DNA from: Candidatus Poribacteria bacterium
GTDB taxonomy: Bacteria > Poribacteria > WGA-4E > WGA-3G
Length of the DNA stretch: 37,704 bases
Direction of reading: 5' to 3'
NCBI GenBank assembly: GCA_012270875.1
Contig: JAAXHI010000368.1
Coordinates: forward strand, 1,717-39,420
In this document: in pieces, positions 8,126 to 16,093 of the stretch
How positions within the stretch are numbered: the first letter of the stretch is position 1
Layout of the letters: each line of letters starts with the position of its first letter
Translations under genes and position numbers: made by a program
The notes under the pieces: model-generated
What the model was told of the DNA's origin: nothing
The model's database searches: none
What the model saw: the letters and a program-made list of their open reading frames with translations, nothing else

Positions 8126-8473
8126 ATGGCACGAGTAAAAACTGGGAGTGTTCGGCGCAAACGGCGGAGCCGGATGCTCAAGCATTCTAAAGGTTATCGT
8201 GGTGGACGGAATAACCTCAAACGCACCGCTACTGAAGCGGTAGAGAAGGGCTGGAATCACGCCTACGCACACCGTCGCGCACGTAAACGCGATTTTAGAC
8301 GACTTTGGATCGCAAGAATCAATGCCGCAGCGAGATTACACGGACTCACCTACAGCCGATTCATACATGGACTTAAAGTCGCTGGTATTGAACTGGACCG
8401 AAAGGTTCTCGCTGACATCGCCGTGAATGACGAGGCGGGTTTTGGGCAGCTGGTCGCCCTCGCAAAGGGATAG
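8126..8473 (+). CDS. rplT: 50S ribosomal protein L20
   Basis: This 115-aa protein is an early 23S-binding assembly protein and, in several bacteria, the repressor of its own operon. The N-terminus [26 protein letters not shown] is the basic L20 extension, followed by the globular domain [46 protein letters not shown]. The length is normal. ACAGGAG precedes the ATG. The 96-base gap after rpmI has no other gene. It is followed by the pheS T-box leader, which probably receives read-through from this gene. Confidence 0.97.
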   Translation: MARVKTGSVRRKRRSRMLKHSKGYRGGRNNLKRTATEAVEKGWNHAYAHRRARKRDFRRLWIARINAAARLHGLTYSRFIHGLKVAGIELDRKVLADIAVNDEAGFGQLVALAKG

Positions 8474-8518
8474 ATTCGCGGATTCATTAGGAAATATTTG
8501 GACCTTAAAGCATTAGGA

Positions 8519-8792
8519 CATTGAAAGGCTATGAAGGGACATACGTAAGCTGTTGAGACCTCGCAAGCAGAGAGACCGCGTCATCGGCTGAAAGCGCGGT
8601 TTTGGGAGCAACAGCCGAATTTCATCCCAGAGCTACTGGAAATTGGAAAATGGAGTGGGTAGATTTGCAGGAGTGACCTCCGAGTCGCGATTATCTACCA
8701 AGCGGGGTGGTACCGCGGAAGTCGATGCCTGTCGCTTTCGTCCCCAGAAGGAAATCAACCTTCATGGGAGAAAGTGGCTGGCATTTTTTTTT
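8519..8792 (+). ncRNA. T-box leader upstream of pheS
   Basis: This is a tRNA-sensing leader that controls transcription of pheST according to tRNA-Phe charging. The diagnostic T-box segment AGCGGGGTGGTACCGCGG is at 8701-8718. Upstream, GGTAGAT...ATCTACC (about 8658-8699) forms the stem III-like hairpin, and a TTC triplet at 8621-8623 in CCGAATTTCATCC is a plausible Phe specifier. Downstream, TGCCTGTCGCTTTCGTCCC pairs with GGGAGAAAGTGGCTGGCA and is followed by nine Ts (8784-8792), giving the terminator that the T-box antiterminator would disrupt. The 5' boundary is approximate. I see no strong separate promoter, so transcription may arrive from rplT. Confidence 0.93.
8727..8792 (+). terminator. 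Regulated terminator of the pheS T-box
   Basis: An imperfect 17-19 bp stem is followed by a run of nine Ts. The 5' arm begins directly after the T-box sequence, as expected for antiterminator/terminator exclusion. Confidence 0.88.
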
Positions 8793-8961
8793 ATGGCTAT
8801 CAGTTGTCAGTGAAATGGGTTCATTATCCGTGGCGGTGTGGCAACTTAGGTTAACAGATAATTAAAGGAACGTTAGCCTGAAACGAAGTGAAAGGCGGAT
8901 ATACGGATTTCGGCGTTCTTCGTCTAACTTACCGAAACGAACCGCAAGGAAAATTAAAAAT

Positions 8962-9978
8962 ATGAAAGCAGAATTACAAGCGATTCAAGCAGAAGCACTT
9001 GAGGCGTTAAAATCGGTGGAAACATCAGACGCGCTTGAATCACTTCGGATTACGTATTTTGGACGCAAAGGAAAACTGACAGATGTCATGAAGGGCATGG
9101 GCAAACTTTCCAAAGAGGAGCGTCCAGAGATCGGAAAACTCGCCAACGAAGTGCGTGCAGCACTAACGCAAGCGTTTGAAGCAGCAACACAAGCACTCCA
9201 CAGTCAACAGCAGGAACAGCAGCTCGAGGCAGAATCTGTGGACATCACACTTCCCGGAAGGAAACCTGCTTATGGGAAAGCACATCCCGTGATGCAAACC
9301 TTAGAACGGATTGAAGCGATATTCGGTCAAATGGGATTTGAAGTGGTGACTGGACCGGATGTTGAAACCGAGTACTACAACTTCGATGCGTTGAATACAC
9401 CTGCTGATCATCCCGCTCGCGATCTACATGATACCTTTTATCTAACAGACGGACACCTCTTGCGTACGCATACATCCCCTGTTCAAATCCGCGCGATGGA
9501 GAATCAGAAACCACCCATCCGCATCATCGTACCCGGAAAATGCTATCGTGTGGATTACGACATCTCACACACGCCGATGTTCCATCACGTCGAGGGCTTG
9601 CTCGTGGATAAGCACGTCACTTTTAGTGAACTCAAAGGGATTTTGACTTCCTTTGCCCAACAGATGTTCGGTGACCAGACCCAGATGCGTTTCCGTCCCC
9701 ACTTCTTCCCCTTCACAGAACCGAGTGCGGAGGTGGATATCACCTGCGCCGTTTGTCAAGGAAAGGGATGTCGAAGTTGTGGCGGCACCGGATGGGTTGA
9801 AATCTTGGGTGCTGGTGCCGTTGACCCAGCGGTATTTGAAGCGGTGAACTACGATCCGAATGAAGTTACCGGTTTCGCTTTCGGGATGGGTGTGGAACGG
9901 ATCGCGAACCTTCAGTTTCGCATTCCAGATATCCGTACCCTCTATGAGAACGATCTCCGTTTTTTACGTCAGTTTTAA
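8962..9978 (+). CDS. pheS: Phenylalanine--tRNA ligase alpha subunit
   Basis: This is the catalytic alpha subunit of the cytoplasmic (alpha-beta)2 PheRS that charges tRNA-Phe. The 338-aa length is typical. An N-terminal coiled-coil (about 1-90) precedes the class II core starting at HPVMQTLERIEAIFGQMGFEVVTGPDVE. Motif 2 is visible in RTHTSPVQIRAM and GKCYRVDYDISHTPMFHHVEGLLVD. The C-terminal region has FRPHFFPFTEPSAEVD and motif 3 GFAFGMGVERIA. An internal C-x2-C-x4-C-x2-C cluster (CAVCQGKGCRSC) occurs where many bacterial PheS carry a similar Cys-rich loop. AAGGAAAA lies before the ATG. Regulation is by the T-box leader upstream. Confidence 0.97.
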   Translation: MKAELQAIQAEALEALKSVETSDALESLRITYFGRKGKLTDVMKGMGKLSKEERPEIGKLANEVRAALTQAFEAATQALHSQQQEQQLEAESVDITLPGRKPAYGKAHPVMQTLERIEAIFGQMGFEVVTGPDVETEYYNFDALNTPADHPARDLHDTFYLTDGHLLRTHTSPVQIRAMENQKPPIRIIVPGKCYRVDYDISHTPMFHHVEGLLVDKHVTFSELKGILTSFAQQMFGDQTQMRFRPHFFPFTEPSAEVDITCAVCQGKGCRSCGGTGWVEILGAGAVDPAVFEAVNYDPNEVTGFAFGMGVERIANLQFRIPDIRTLYENDLRFLRQF

Positions 9979-10010
9979 AAGGAGGAGGCGCGTAAAATTT
10001 GCAAGTGTAC

Positions 10011-10079
10011 TAAAGTCTGTAAAGTTGCTCCAAAGCCACGTACAACTTTAGTTCACTTTAGCCCACTTTACGGACTTTA
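10011..10079 (+). repeat. Inverted and periodic repeat between pheS and pheT
   Basis: TAAAGTCTGTAAAGT (10011-10025) and ACTTTACGGACTTTA (10065-10079) form a 15-bp inverted repeat with one mismatch. Between them ACTTTA recurs at 10045 and 10055, giving four ACTTTA hexamers spaced 9-10 bases apart. A strong SD (AAAAGGAGGAGG, from 9977) lies upstream with no start codon at normal distance, so the element appears to separate the SD from the pheT ATG. Confidence 0.7.
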
Positions 10080-10081
10080 TC

Positions 10082-12481
10082 ATGAATGTAACCCTAAATT
10101 GGCTAAAAAATTATATCGACTTTGAATTCTCTCCCAGCGAACTCGCGGATCGGCTAACGATGTTAGGGATTGAGGTTGAAGCCATAAAGGAGCTCGGTGC
10201 TGAACTTGAAGGTGTAGTCGTCGGTGGTGTCACCGCTATCCGCCCACATCCGAACGCAGATAAACTCGTTCTCTGTCAGGTAGATATCGGTGAAACGGCA
10301 GAACTTCAGATTGTCTGTGGTGCACCGAACGTCCGAGAAGGGATGCTTGCCCCGGTTGCGACAATCGGCGCGACACTTCCCATCGGTTTGACAATCAAAC
10401 GCGCCAAACTGAGAGGTGAAGAGTCACACGGAATGCTCTGCTCCGAAAAGGAGTTAGGACTCTCCGAAGATGCCGCAGGTTTGATGGAATTACCGGCGGA
10501 CATACCGCTCGGTACGTCTTTCTCAGCGGCTCTCGGATTGGACGATGTTGTGTTTGAACTCGAGATTACGCCAAACCGTCCAGATTGCCTCAGCATGATT
10601 GGTGTCGCTCGCGAAATCCGAGCAGAGACAGGAAACGCTTTAAAACTACCGCAGGTTGACTTCAACGAAGCCGAAACCGATATTCGAGAGATGACATCTG
10701 TAACAATTGAAGCACCCGACCTCTGTCCGCGCTACGCTGCGCGCGTCATCCAAGGCGTTAAAGTAGGGCAGTCGCCGGAATGGTTACAACAACGACTTGA
10801 ATTCGTCGGTGTCGGTGTTATCAACAACATTGTCGATATTACGAACTTTGTCCTGATGGAATACGGGCAGCCGCTTCACGCTTTCGACTATCACAAACTC
10901 GCAGAAAACCGAATTGTCGTGCGCCGTGCAGCGGCGGGTGAAAATATAACGACGCTTGATGAAATTGCGCGTGAACTCACGCCTGACATGCTCGTTATTG
11001 CCGATGCTGAAAAACCTGTCGCGCTTGCGGGGATTATGGGCGGATATGATTCTGAGATCACAGAGACCACCGCTGACGTGTTATTAGAGAGTGCTTATTT
11101 CAATCCGTCAAGTGTCCGTGCGACAGCAAAAGCCTTGGGAGTTAGTACGGAAGCATCTTACAGATTTGAGCGTGGTGCCGATCCCGGTATAGTCCTCGCT
11201 GCGCTTGACCGTGCCGCACAACTCATCGCCGAATTAGCAGGCGGTACGATCTGTAAAGGCATCGTTGATGTCTATCCCGGACAGCAGCCCTTGAGCCGAA
11301 TCCAACTCCGCCCGGAACGGGTCAATTTCATATTGGGAACTACCCTTGAAGCGACAGAGATGGTGCGGATTTTAAGCCACCTTGATTTCGATGTCAAAGC
11401 AAACGGCGCGGAAGACTATGAAGTCATCGTGCCGACATTCAGATCTGACATCACGCGTGAAATCGACCTGATTGAGGAGATCGCGCGCGTCCACGGATAC
11501 GATAACATTCCCACGACGTTGCCTAAAGGCGATATTCCCGTCCCTGCTCCGAATCCGCGCACGGAAGTTCGTAAGCGTATAAAGCATTTTCTCCTCGCCG
11601 CTGGAATGATGGAAGCGATTAACTATAGTTTTTGTGATCCGAACTGCTTTGACAAGATCCGTTTCACGGTGGATGATCCACGCCGCGCGGCTTTGAAGCT
11701 GCAAAATCCGCTGAGTCCAGAGATGTCGCTACTCCGTACAACACTGCTACCACGTCTACTTGAGAACGCACAGCATAACCGCAACCACCAGATAGACACT
11801 ATTGCCCTCTTCGAGATAGGAAACGTCTTCATCGGTAATGGAGAACAGAAAGAGCCGGAACGGGTTGCAGGCGTTCTCGCTGGACAGATTGGGGAAGGGG
11901 TCTATAGTGATCCGTATCGCTCCCCTGATTTCTACGACATCAAAGGACTTGTGGAAAGGATACTTGAGGTATGCGGGATTGTTGATTACACGCTGCAAAA
12001 AACGGATACGCCAACTTTCCACCCTGGTCGCAACGCAGAGATACTATTGGGTGATAGACAGATCGGTACATTCGGAGAGGCACATCCAGAGGTGCTCGAA
12101 AATTACGATCTACCGTATAAGGCATACCTCTTTGAATTCGACATGGAGGTGTTGGTGGACGCTGCGATATTTGCGAAACGCTTTGAACCTATCCCCATTT
12201 ATCCTACGGTTGAACGCGATCTCGCGATTGTTGTAGATAAAGAACTCCTGTCCGATATGCCGACTGAACTTATTTACGCAACAGGTGGCGAATTAGTCAA
12301 GTCGGTGCGTCTCTTTGATGTCTATGAAGGTGAACAGGTCCCAGAAGGCAAGAAGAGTCTCGCCTATGCAATCACGTATCACTCGGCAACCGAAACTTTG
12401 ACAGACAAAGCAGTGAACACCCTTCACGATAAGGTGGTCAAGCACCTCAATCAGAAACTTGGTGCCGAATTACGCATGTAA
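10082..12481 (+). CDS. pheT: Phenylalanine--tRNA ligase beta subunit
   Basis: This is the beta subunit of PheRS, responsible for tRNA recognition and editing of Tyr-tRNA-Phe. At 799 aa it has the full bacterial domain set. The N-terminal tRNA-binding OB fold is at about 39-150 (VVVGGVTAIRPHPNADKLVLCQVDIG). The B3/B4 editing domain follows, with ITPNRPDCLSMIGVAREI at its entry and NNIVDITNFVLMEYGQPLHAFD inside. The B5 domain is at about 400-480, then the catalytic-like class II module, and the ferredoxin-fold anticodon-binding domain at the C-terminus (PTVERDLAIVVDKEL). No SD stands at normal distance from the ATG; the nearest strong one is about 100 bases upstream across a repeat. Coupling with pheS expression is expected. 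Confidence 0.97.
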   Translation: MNVTLNWLKNYIDFEFSPSELADRLTMLGIEVEAIKELGAELEGVVVGGVTAIRPHPNADKLVLCQVDIGETAELQIVCGAPNVREGMLAPVATIGATLPIGLTIKRAKLRGEESHGMLCSEKELGLSEDAAGLMELPADIPLGTSFSAALGLDDVVFELEITPNRPDCLSMIGVAREIRAETGNALKLPQVDFNEAETDIREMTSVTIEAPDLCPRYAARVIQGVKVGQSPEWLQQRLEFVGVGVINNIVDITNFVLMEYGQPLHAFDYHKLAENRIVVRRAAAGENITTLDEIARELTPDMLVIADAEKPVALAGIMGGYDSEITETTADVLLESAYFNPSSVRATAKALGVSTEASYRFERGADPGIVLAALDRAAQLIAELAGGTICKGIVDVYPGQQPLSRIQLRPERVNFILGTTLEATEMVRILSHLDFDVKANGAEDYEVIVPTFRSDITREIDLIEEIARVHGYDNIPTTLPKGDIPVPAPNPRTEVRKRIKHFLLAAGMMEAINYSFCDPNCFDKIRFTVDDPRRAALKLQNPLSPEMSLLRTTLLPRLLENAQHNRNHQIDTIALFEIGNVFIGNGEQKEPERVAGVLAGQIGEGVYSDPYRSPDFYDIKGLVERILEVCGIVDYTLQKTDTPTFHPGRNAEILLGDRQIGTFGEAHPEVLENYDLPYKAYLFEFDMEVLVDAAIFAKRFEPIPIYPTVERDLAIVVDKELLSDMPTELIYATGGELVKSVRLFDVYEGEQVPEGKKSLAYAITYHSATETLTDKAVNTLHDKVVKHLNQKLGAELRM

Positions 12482-12497
12482 CTGAGCGACCGAAACT

Positions 12498-13220
12498 ATG
12501 CAGGCACATCGCATAAAAAACCTATTTGCTGCCATCGCCCGTTATTACGACTTTCTTAATTCGCTGCTAAGTCTCAGGCGTGACAAGATGTGGCGACGGG
12601 AAACAGTCAAGGCAAGCGATGTTAAACCGACAAGCAAGGTACTGGATGTCTGTACAGGTACGGGTGAACTTGCTCTTGCATACACCGAAAAAATTACAGC
12701 AGACGGTTTTGTTATCGGATCAGACTTCTGTTTTGAGATGCTTGTTGTCGGGGATCGAAAGCTGCAACAGCCGGTAGGTGCGGTTTCTAACCGCACTACA
12801 AACTTTCTGGCAGCAGACACCCTTATTCTCCCCTTTTTAGACAATACCTTTGATGTTGTCTCCGTCGGTTTCGGGATTCGGAACGTTTCAGATTTAGAGA
12901 TGGGGATACGCGAGATGACGCGCGTTGCTGCACCGGATGGCAGAGTCGTTATTTTGGAGTTTACGCAGCCGATAAACCCACTGTTTCGGAGTCTCTACTA
13001 TTTCTATTTCACGAAGATTTTACCCTTCATCGGGAACTTAATTTCCCGCAGCAAAGATGACGCTTACGGGTATCTTCCACGCTCTGTTATGAAATTCCCA
13101 GATTGCGATGCGCTGAAAGCAGTTATGGAGCAGTGCGGATTGACGGATGTGCATTTTTACCGAAAAACATTCGGCATCGTCGCAATCCACGTTGGGAAGA
13201 AACCGAAGGACTCCTCTTAA
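12498..13220 (+). CDS. UbiE/MenG-like quinone C-methyltransferase
   Basis: This 240-aa SAM-dependent methyltransferase resembles UbiE/MenG, which methylates demethylmenaquinone or a ubiquinone precursor. Signature stretches are FAAIARYYDFLNSLLSLRRDKMWRRE at the N-terminus, the SAM motif LDVCTGTGELAL (49-60), LPFLDNTFDVVSVGFGIRNV, and the C-terminal YGYLPRSVMKFPD. Between GDRKLQQ and NFLAADT lies PVGAVSNRTT, encoded by a palindromic repeat (copy B) that keeps the frame open. It begins 16 bases after pheT and probably rides on that transcript. menG is the likely role, but the quinone type is unknown, so no symbol is given. Confidence 0.88.
   Translation: MQAHRIKNLFAAIARYYDFLNSLLSLRRDKMWRRETVKASDVKPTSKVLDVCTGTGELALAYTEKITADGFVIGSDFCFEMLVVGDRKLQQPVGAVSNRTTNFLAADTLILPFLDNTFDVVSVGFGIRNVSDLEMGIREMTRVAAPDGRVVILEFTQPINPLFRSLYYFYFTKILPFIGNLISRSKDDAYGYLPRSVMKFPDCDALKAVMEQCGLTDVHFYRKTFGIVAIHVGKKPKDSS
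12773..12799 (+). repeat. Palindromic repeat copy B inside the ubiE-like gene
   Basis: GGTAGG followed by TGCGGTTT and TAACCGCA forms the same stem-loop as copies A, C and D. It is read in frame as part of VGAVSNRTT. Confidence 0.8.
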
Positions 13221-13250
13221 CCCAATGCATGCAGGAGCAGTGACTGGTTT

Positions 13251-14198
13251 TCATCCGCTCTCTTTAGCCAATCGTTCAACGTGTGCCACGACAGATTCAG
13301 ATACCCCTTCTAAACTATAACCACCTTCTAACACAGAGACAACACGTCCCGATGCGGTTTCCTCAGCAAGTTCAAGCATCAAATCTGTAAGTGTGGCAAA
13401 TCCGTCTGCTGTGAGTTCGGTCCCAGAAAGCGGATCGAGGTAGTGGGCATCAAATCCTGCTGAAATTAATAGTACTTCTGGTGAGAAGTCTCGGAGCGCG
13501 GGGACGAGAACATCTGTAAAGACTTTAATGTATTCGTCATCCCCACTTCCAGCAGGCATCGGCACATTTAGTGTCGTGCCGTGTGCTTTGCCGCTACCGC
13601 GCTCGCGACTTGAACCCGTCCCCGGGTAGAGCGGCGATTGGTGGATAGAGAAAAAGAAGACGGATTCATCTTCATAGAAAATGTCTTGCGTACCGTTGCC
13701 GTGATGGACATCCCAATCAACAATCGCTACCTTCCCAATACCGTGTTCACGTTGGAGATAGCGTGCTGCAACAGCGATGTTGTTGAATAGGCAGAATCCC
13801 ATGCTCTGCCCGGGTGTCGCATGGTGCCCTGGTGGACGCACCATCGCAAAAGTGTTCCTTACTTCGCCTGTTACAACTGCATCTGCCGCACGCAGCACAC
13901 CACCCGTTGAAAGCAGCGCAATATCAAACGACTCAAATCCGACAGGCGTGTCATAAGCGAGTGGGATTTCTTGTTCGCAGTGTAGTCGGATATGTTCAGG
14001 ATAGGCAGGATTATGGGCATAAACGATCTGCTCAACCGTTGCTGGGGTCGGTTCAATCTGGTGTAATTGATCCCATACACTGCTTTCTTGCAGTGCCGCT
14101 AAACTCGCACGCAGCCGATCTGGTCGTTCAGGATGTCCGGGACCGGTATTGTGATTAAGGTAGTTCGGATGATAGATAAAACCTGTTTTTTGTGTCAT
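13251..14198 (-). CDS. Histone deacetylase-like (AcuC/HDAC family) deacylase
   Basis: This 315-aa zinc hydrolase belongs to the arginase/deacetylase superfamily. Bacterial members remove acyl groups from polyamines, acetoin-related proteins or acetylated small molecules. Family hallmarks are present: FIYHPNYLNHNTGPGHPERPDRL at the start, the catalytic His pair in RPPGHHA, GFCLFNNIAVAARYL, the metal-binding DWDVHHGNGTQDIF, the active-site loop around SIHQSPLYPGTGS, and LISAGFDAHYLDPL. The C-terminus closes with VSVLEGGYSL. The length fits bacterial HDACs. It is convergent with the ubiE-like gene and divergent from the methyltransferase gene, so it is probably monocistronic. Confidence 0.93.
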   Translation of the reverse strand: MTQKTGFIYHPNYLNHNTGPGHPERPDRLRASLAALQESSVWDQLHQIEPTPATVEQIVYAHNPAYPEHIRLHCEQEIPLAYDTPVGFESFDIALLSTGGVLRAADAVVTGEVRNTFAMVRPPGHHATPGQSMGFCLFNNIAVAARYLQREHGIGKVAIVDWDVHHGNGTQDIFYEDESVFFFSIHQSPLYPGTGSSRERGSGKAHGTTLNVPMPAGSGDDEYIKVFTDVLVPALRDFSPEVLLISAGFDAHYLDPLSGTELTADGFATLTDLMLELAEETASGRVVSVLEGGYSLEGVSESVVAHVERLAKESG

Positions 14199-14357
14199 GT
14201 TCGTCTCTTTGCCTTGATAAAAAAGTTGACTATGGCATTTGGATATATGATAGGATATATTTCATCACCACGTAACGTTTGTACTCACACGTCTTCCTTC
14301 GTAACCCTTTGTCATTATAACATAAAATAGGGATAAAACAACTCAAAATTACCGAGG

Positions 14358-15869
14358 ATGAAAACAAATACCTCTCACTTAGCAGACAATAATATCGGAC
14401 AGGTTTTTACGCCTTTAAAATGGGCGGAATGGCTTATCACCAAATGGGGTATCTTTGAGGCATGGCTCGATGGTGCGCATGTCTGCGATCCTACTGCTGG
14501 AGAAGGAGCCTTCCCGCTTGCAATGCTTCACATTGCAAGGCAAAAAGGGGTCCCTATTACCCCCGAACACCTATCACGCCTGACACTTATTGAGATTATC
14601 CCCTCACATCTTGAACGGTTTAGAGAAAACGTCCAGCGCGAGTTTAATATTGACTTTCCGACCTCTCAAATCTTTTGCCAAGATGTCATCACGGAGGCGC
14701 ACGACAGAAAATACGATATTCTCGTCGGGAATCCGCCGTGGGCAAACTTCGGAGATTTACCGACAGCATATAAAGCGCGTCTAAAACCCTTTTTCCTTGA
14801 AGAAGAACTTGTGCCGGATAGACAGAAAACACTTCTGGGTTCCTCCCGGACTGATATAGCATCACTGGTCCTAAAGGTAGCTTTGGGAAGATTGCTTAAG
14901 AAGAAGGGGACAGGATACTTTTATATCCCAACATCGCTTTTTTTCGGCGAGGGTGCCCACAGCGGATTCAGGAATTATAGTGCCAAAGACTCGCAAAACG
15001 GTGCTGATTCTCGTAGGGATTTTGCGGTAGATACTGTCTATGAATTCACATCAACGAAAGTATTTGAGGGTGTCAGCACATCGTATTGTTGTGCGGAATT
15101 TCGGGTAGATACGCAACAGAGTTTCCCAGTCTCATATTTTAGAGAGTTAGATGAAAAATGGGTTGGGCATAAGGCACTACCCCTGAAAAACCCTACAGAC
15201 CCGTGGCGGATTGTAAAAGACCTTGATCAACTGAATACGAACACGACACTTGAAATCAATTTGTCCCCAGAACAGAAACCGCGACAAGGTGTGAATACAT
15301 GCGGTGCAAATAGCATCTTCATCTTTGACCACAAACCCTCACATCTCTCTGAACAGTTCCTATACCCACTCGCAACAAAGGAAGTATGGCGACAAAATAC
15401 ATCTCTACCCCGCAAGTGGATCCTGTTGCCGTACGATCCGCAAACAGGAAAACCGCTCACGTGGCATCAGATTGAACAGTGGAACACCTTAAAAGAATAT
15501 CTTCAAAATACGCAAGATGCCCTAAAATCTCGGAAGGGGACGCTTCTGCGGTCTGCTATGAATAGAGGCAATTGGTGGGCACTGCTCGGTGTGGGTCCTT
15601 ATGCGTTCGCGCCTTTCAAAGTGATTTGGCAAGCGTATGGGAAAGACCATTTCACGCCGATAGTGTTGAGCAGTGTAGATGGACAAATGTGGCAAGGCAA
15701 TCAGGCAATGCACGCCTTTATTCCGTGTTGGTCTGAGCATGAAGCACAACGGGTTAAGACCGCGCTTGAGAATCCAGAGATTCCGACGCTGTTACGGCAA
15801 CTCAATGGGGCAGGAAAGTGCAATTGGGCACAACCGGGTAAGATTAAGAAGATTCTGGCGTTTGACTGA
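14358..15869 (+). CDS. DNA methyltransferase, N6-adenine type, no adjacent nuclease
   Basis: This 503-aa SAM-dependent DNA methyltransferase has motifs in the order X-I-IV. Motif X is GQVFTP (14-19), motif I CDPTAGEGAF (43-52), and catalytic motif IV is NPPW in DILVGNPPWANFG (125-128). The region beyond about 190 has no recognised motif and would contain the target recognition domain. NPPW and the layout match adenine N6 enzymes related to Eco57I-type methylases. No endonuclease or specificity subunit is adjacent, so it is either an orphan methylase or an anti-restriction/epigenetic enzyme. GAGG sits directly before the ATG, closer than normal, so initiation may be weak. Its gene neighbours are unrelated. 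Confidence 0.85.
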   Translation: MKTNTSHLADNNIGQVFTPLKWAEWLITKWGIFEAWLDGAHVCDPTAGEGAFPLAMLHIARQKGVPITPEHLSRLTLIEIIPSHLERFRENVQREFNIDFPTSQIFCQDVITEAHDRKYDILVGNPPWANFGDLPTAYKARLKPFFLEEELVPDRQKTLLGSSRTDIASLVLKVALGRLLKKKGTGYFYIPTSLFFGEGAHSGFRNYSAKDSQNGADSRRDFAVDTVYEFTSTKVFEGVSTSYCCAEFRVDTQQSFPVSYFRELDEKWVGHKALPLKNPTDPWRIVKDLDQLNTNTTLEINLSPEQKPRQGVNTCGANSIFIFDHKPSHLSEQFLYPLATKEVWRQNTSLPRKWILLPYDPQTGKPLTWHQIEQWNTLKEYLQNTQDALKSRKGTLLRSAMNRGNWWALLGVGPYAFAPFKVIWQAYGKDHFTPIVLSSVDGQMWQGNQAMHAFIPCWSEHEAQRVKTALENPEIPTLLRQLNGAGKCNWAQPGKIKKILAFD

Positions 15870-15890
15870 ACGACAGGAGATATGCTTAAC

Positions 15891-16017
15891 AGGACTTACG
15901 CAAATTTAGCACGCGAGGGTAGATTCTTTAGTTTTAAACCCCCTAAATCCGCCACCCCCCCCTTTATCCCCCCTTATCAGGGGGGTAGGGGACTTTAAGA
16001 GGAAATGCGTAAGTCCT
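15891..16017. mobile_element. MITE-like element with AGGACTTACGCA terminal inverted repeats
   Basis: A 127-bp non-coding element is bounded by perfect 12-bp inverted repeats, AGGACTTACGCA (15891-15902) and TGCGTAAGTCCT (16006-16017). CTTAA occurs just outside both ends (15885-15889 and 16019-16023), which could be a target duplication or part of longer imperfect ends. The interior carries a C-rich tract and a CCCCCC-TTATCA-GGGGGG hairpin. It encodes nothing and lies between convergent genes, as expected for a tolerated insertion. Confidence 0.75.
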
Positions 16018-16093
16018 ACTTAAAACAGTGTGCGAGGACCGCCCTTGCGCGTATCCCCGCACACTGAAAAATAGACTTGCTTCACCAACGCAA

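Noticed and set aside
11372-12236. Several antisense and out-of-frame ORFs inside pheT
   Set aside because: pheT is continuous with the full domain order, so these are shadows.
15922-15990. C-rich and G-rich tract considered as a stand-alone terminator
   Set aside because: The CCCCCC/GGGGGG hairpin is inside the MITE-like element and no T-run follows on either strand at the right place.
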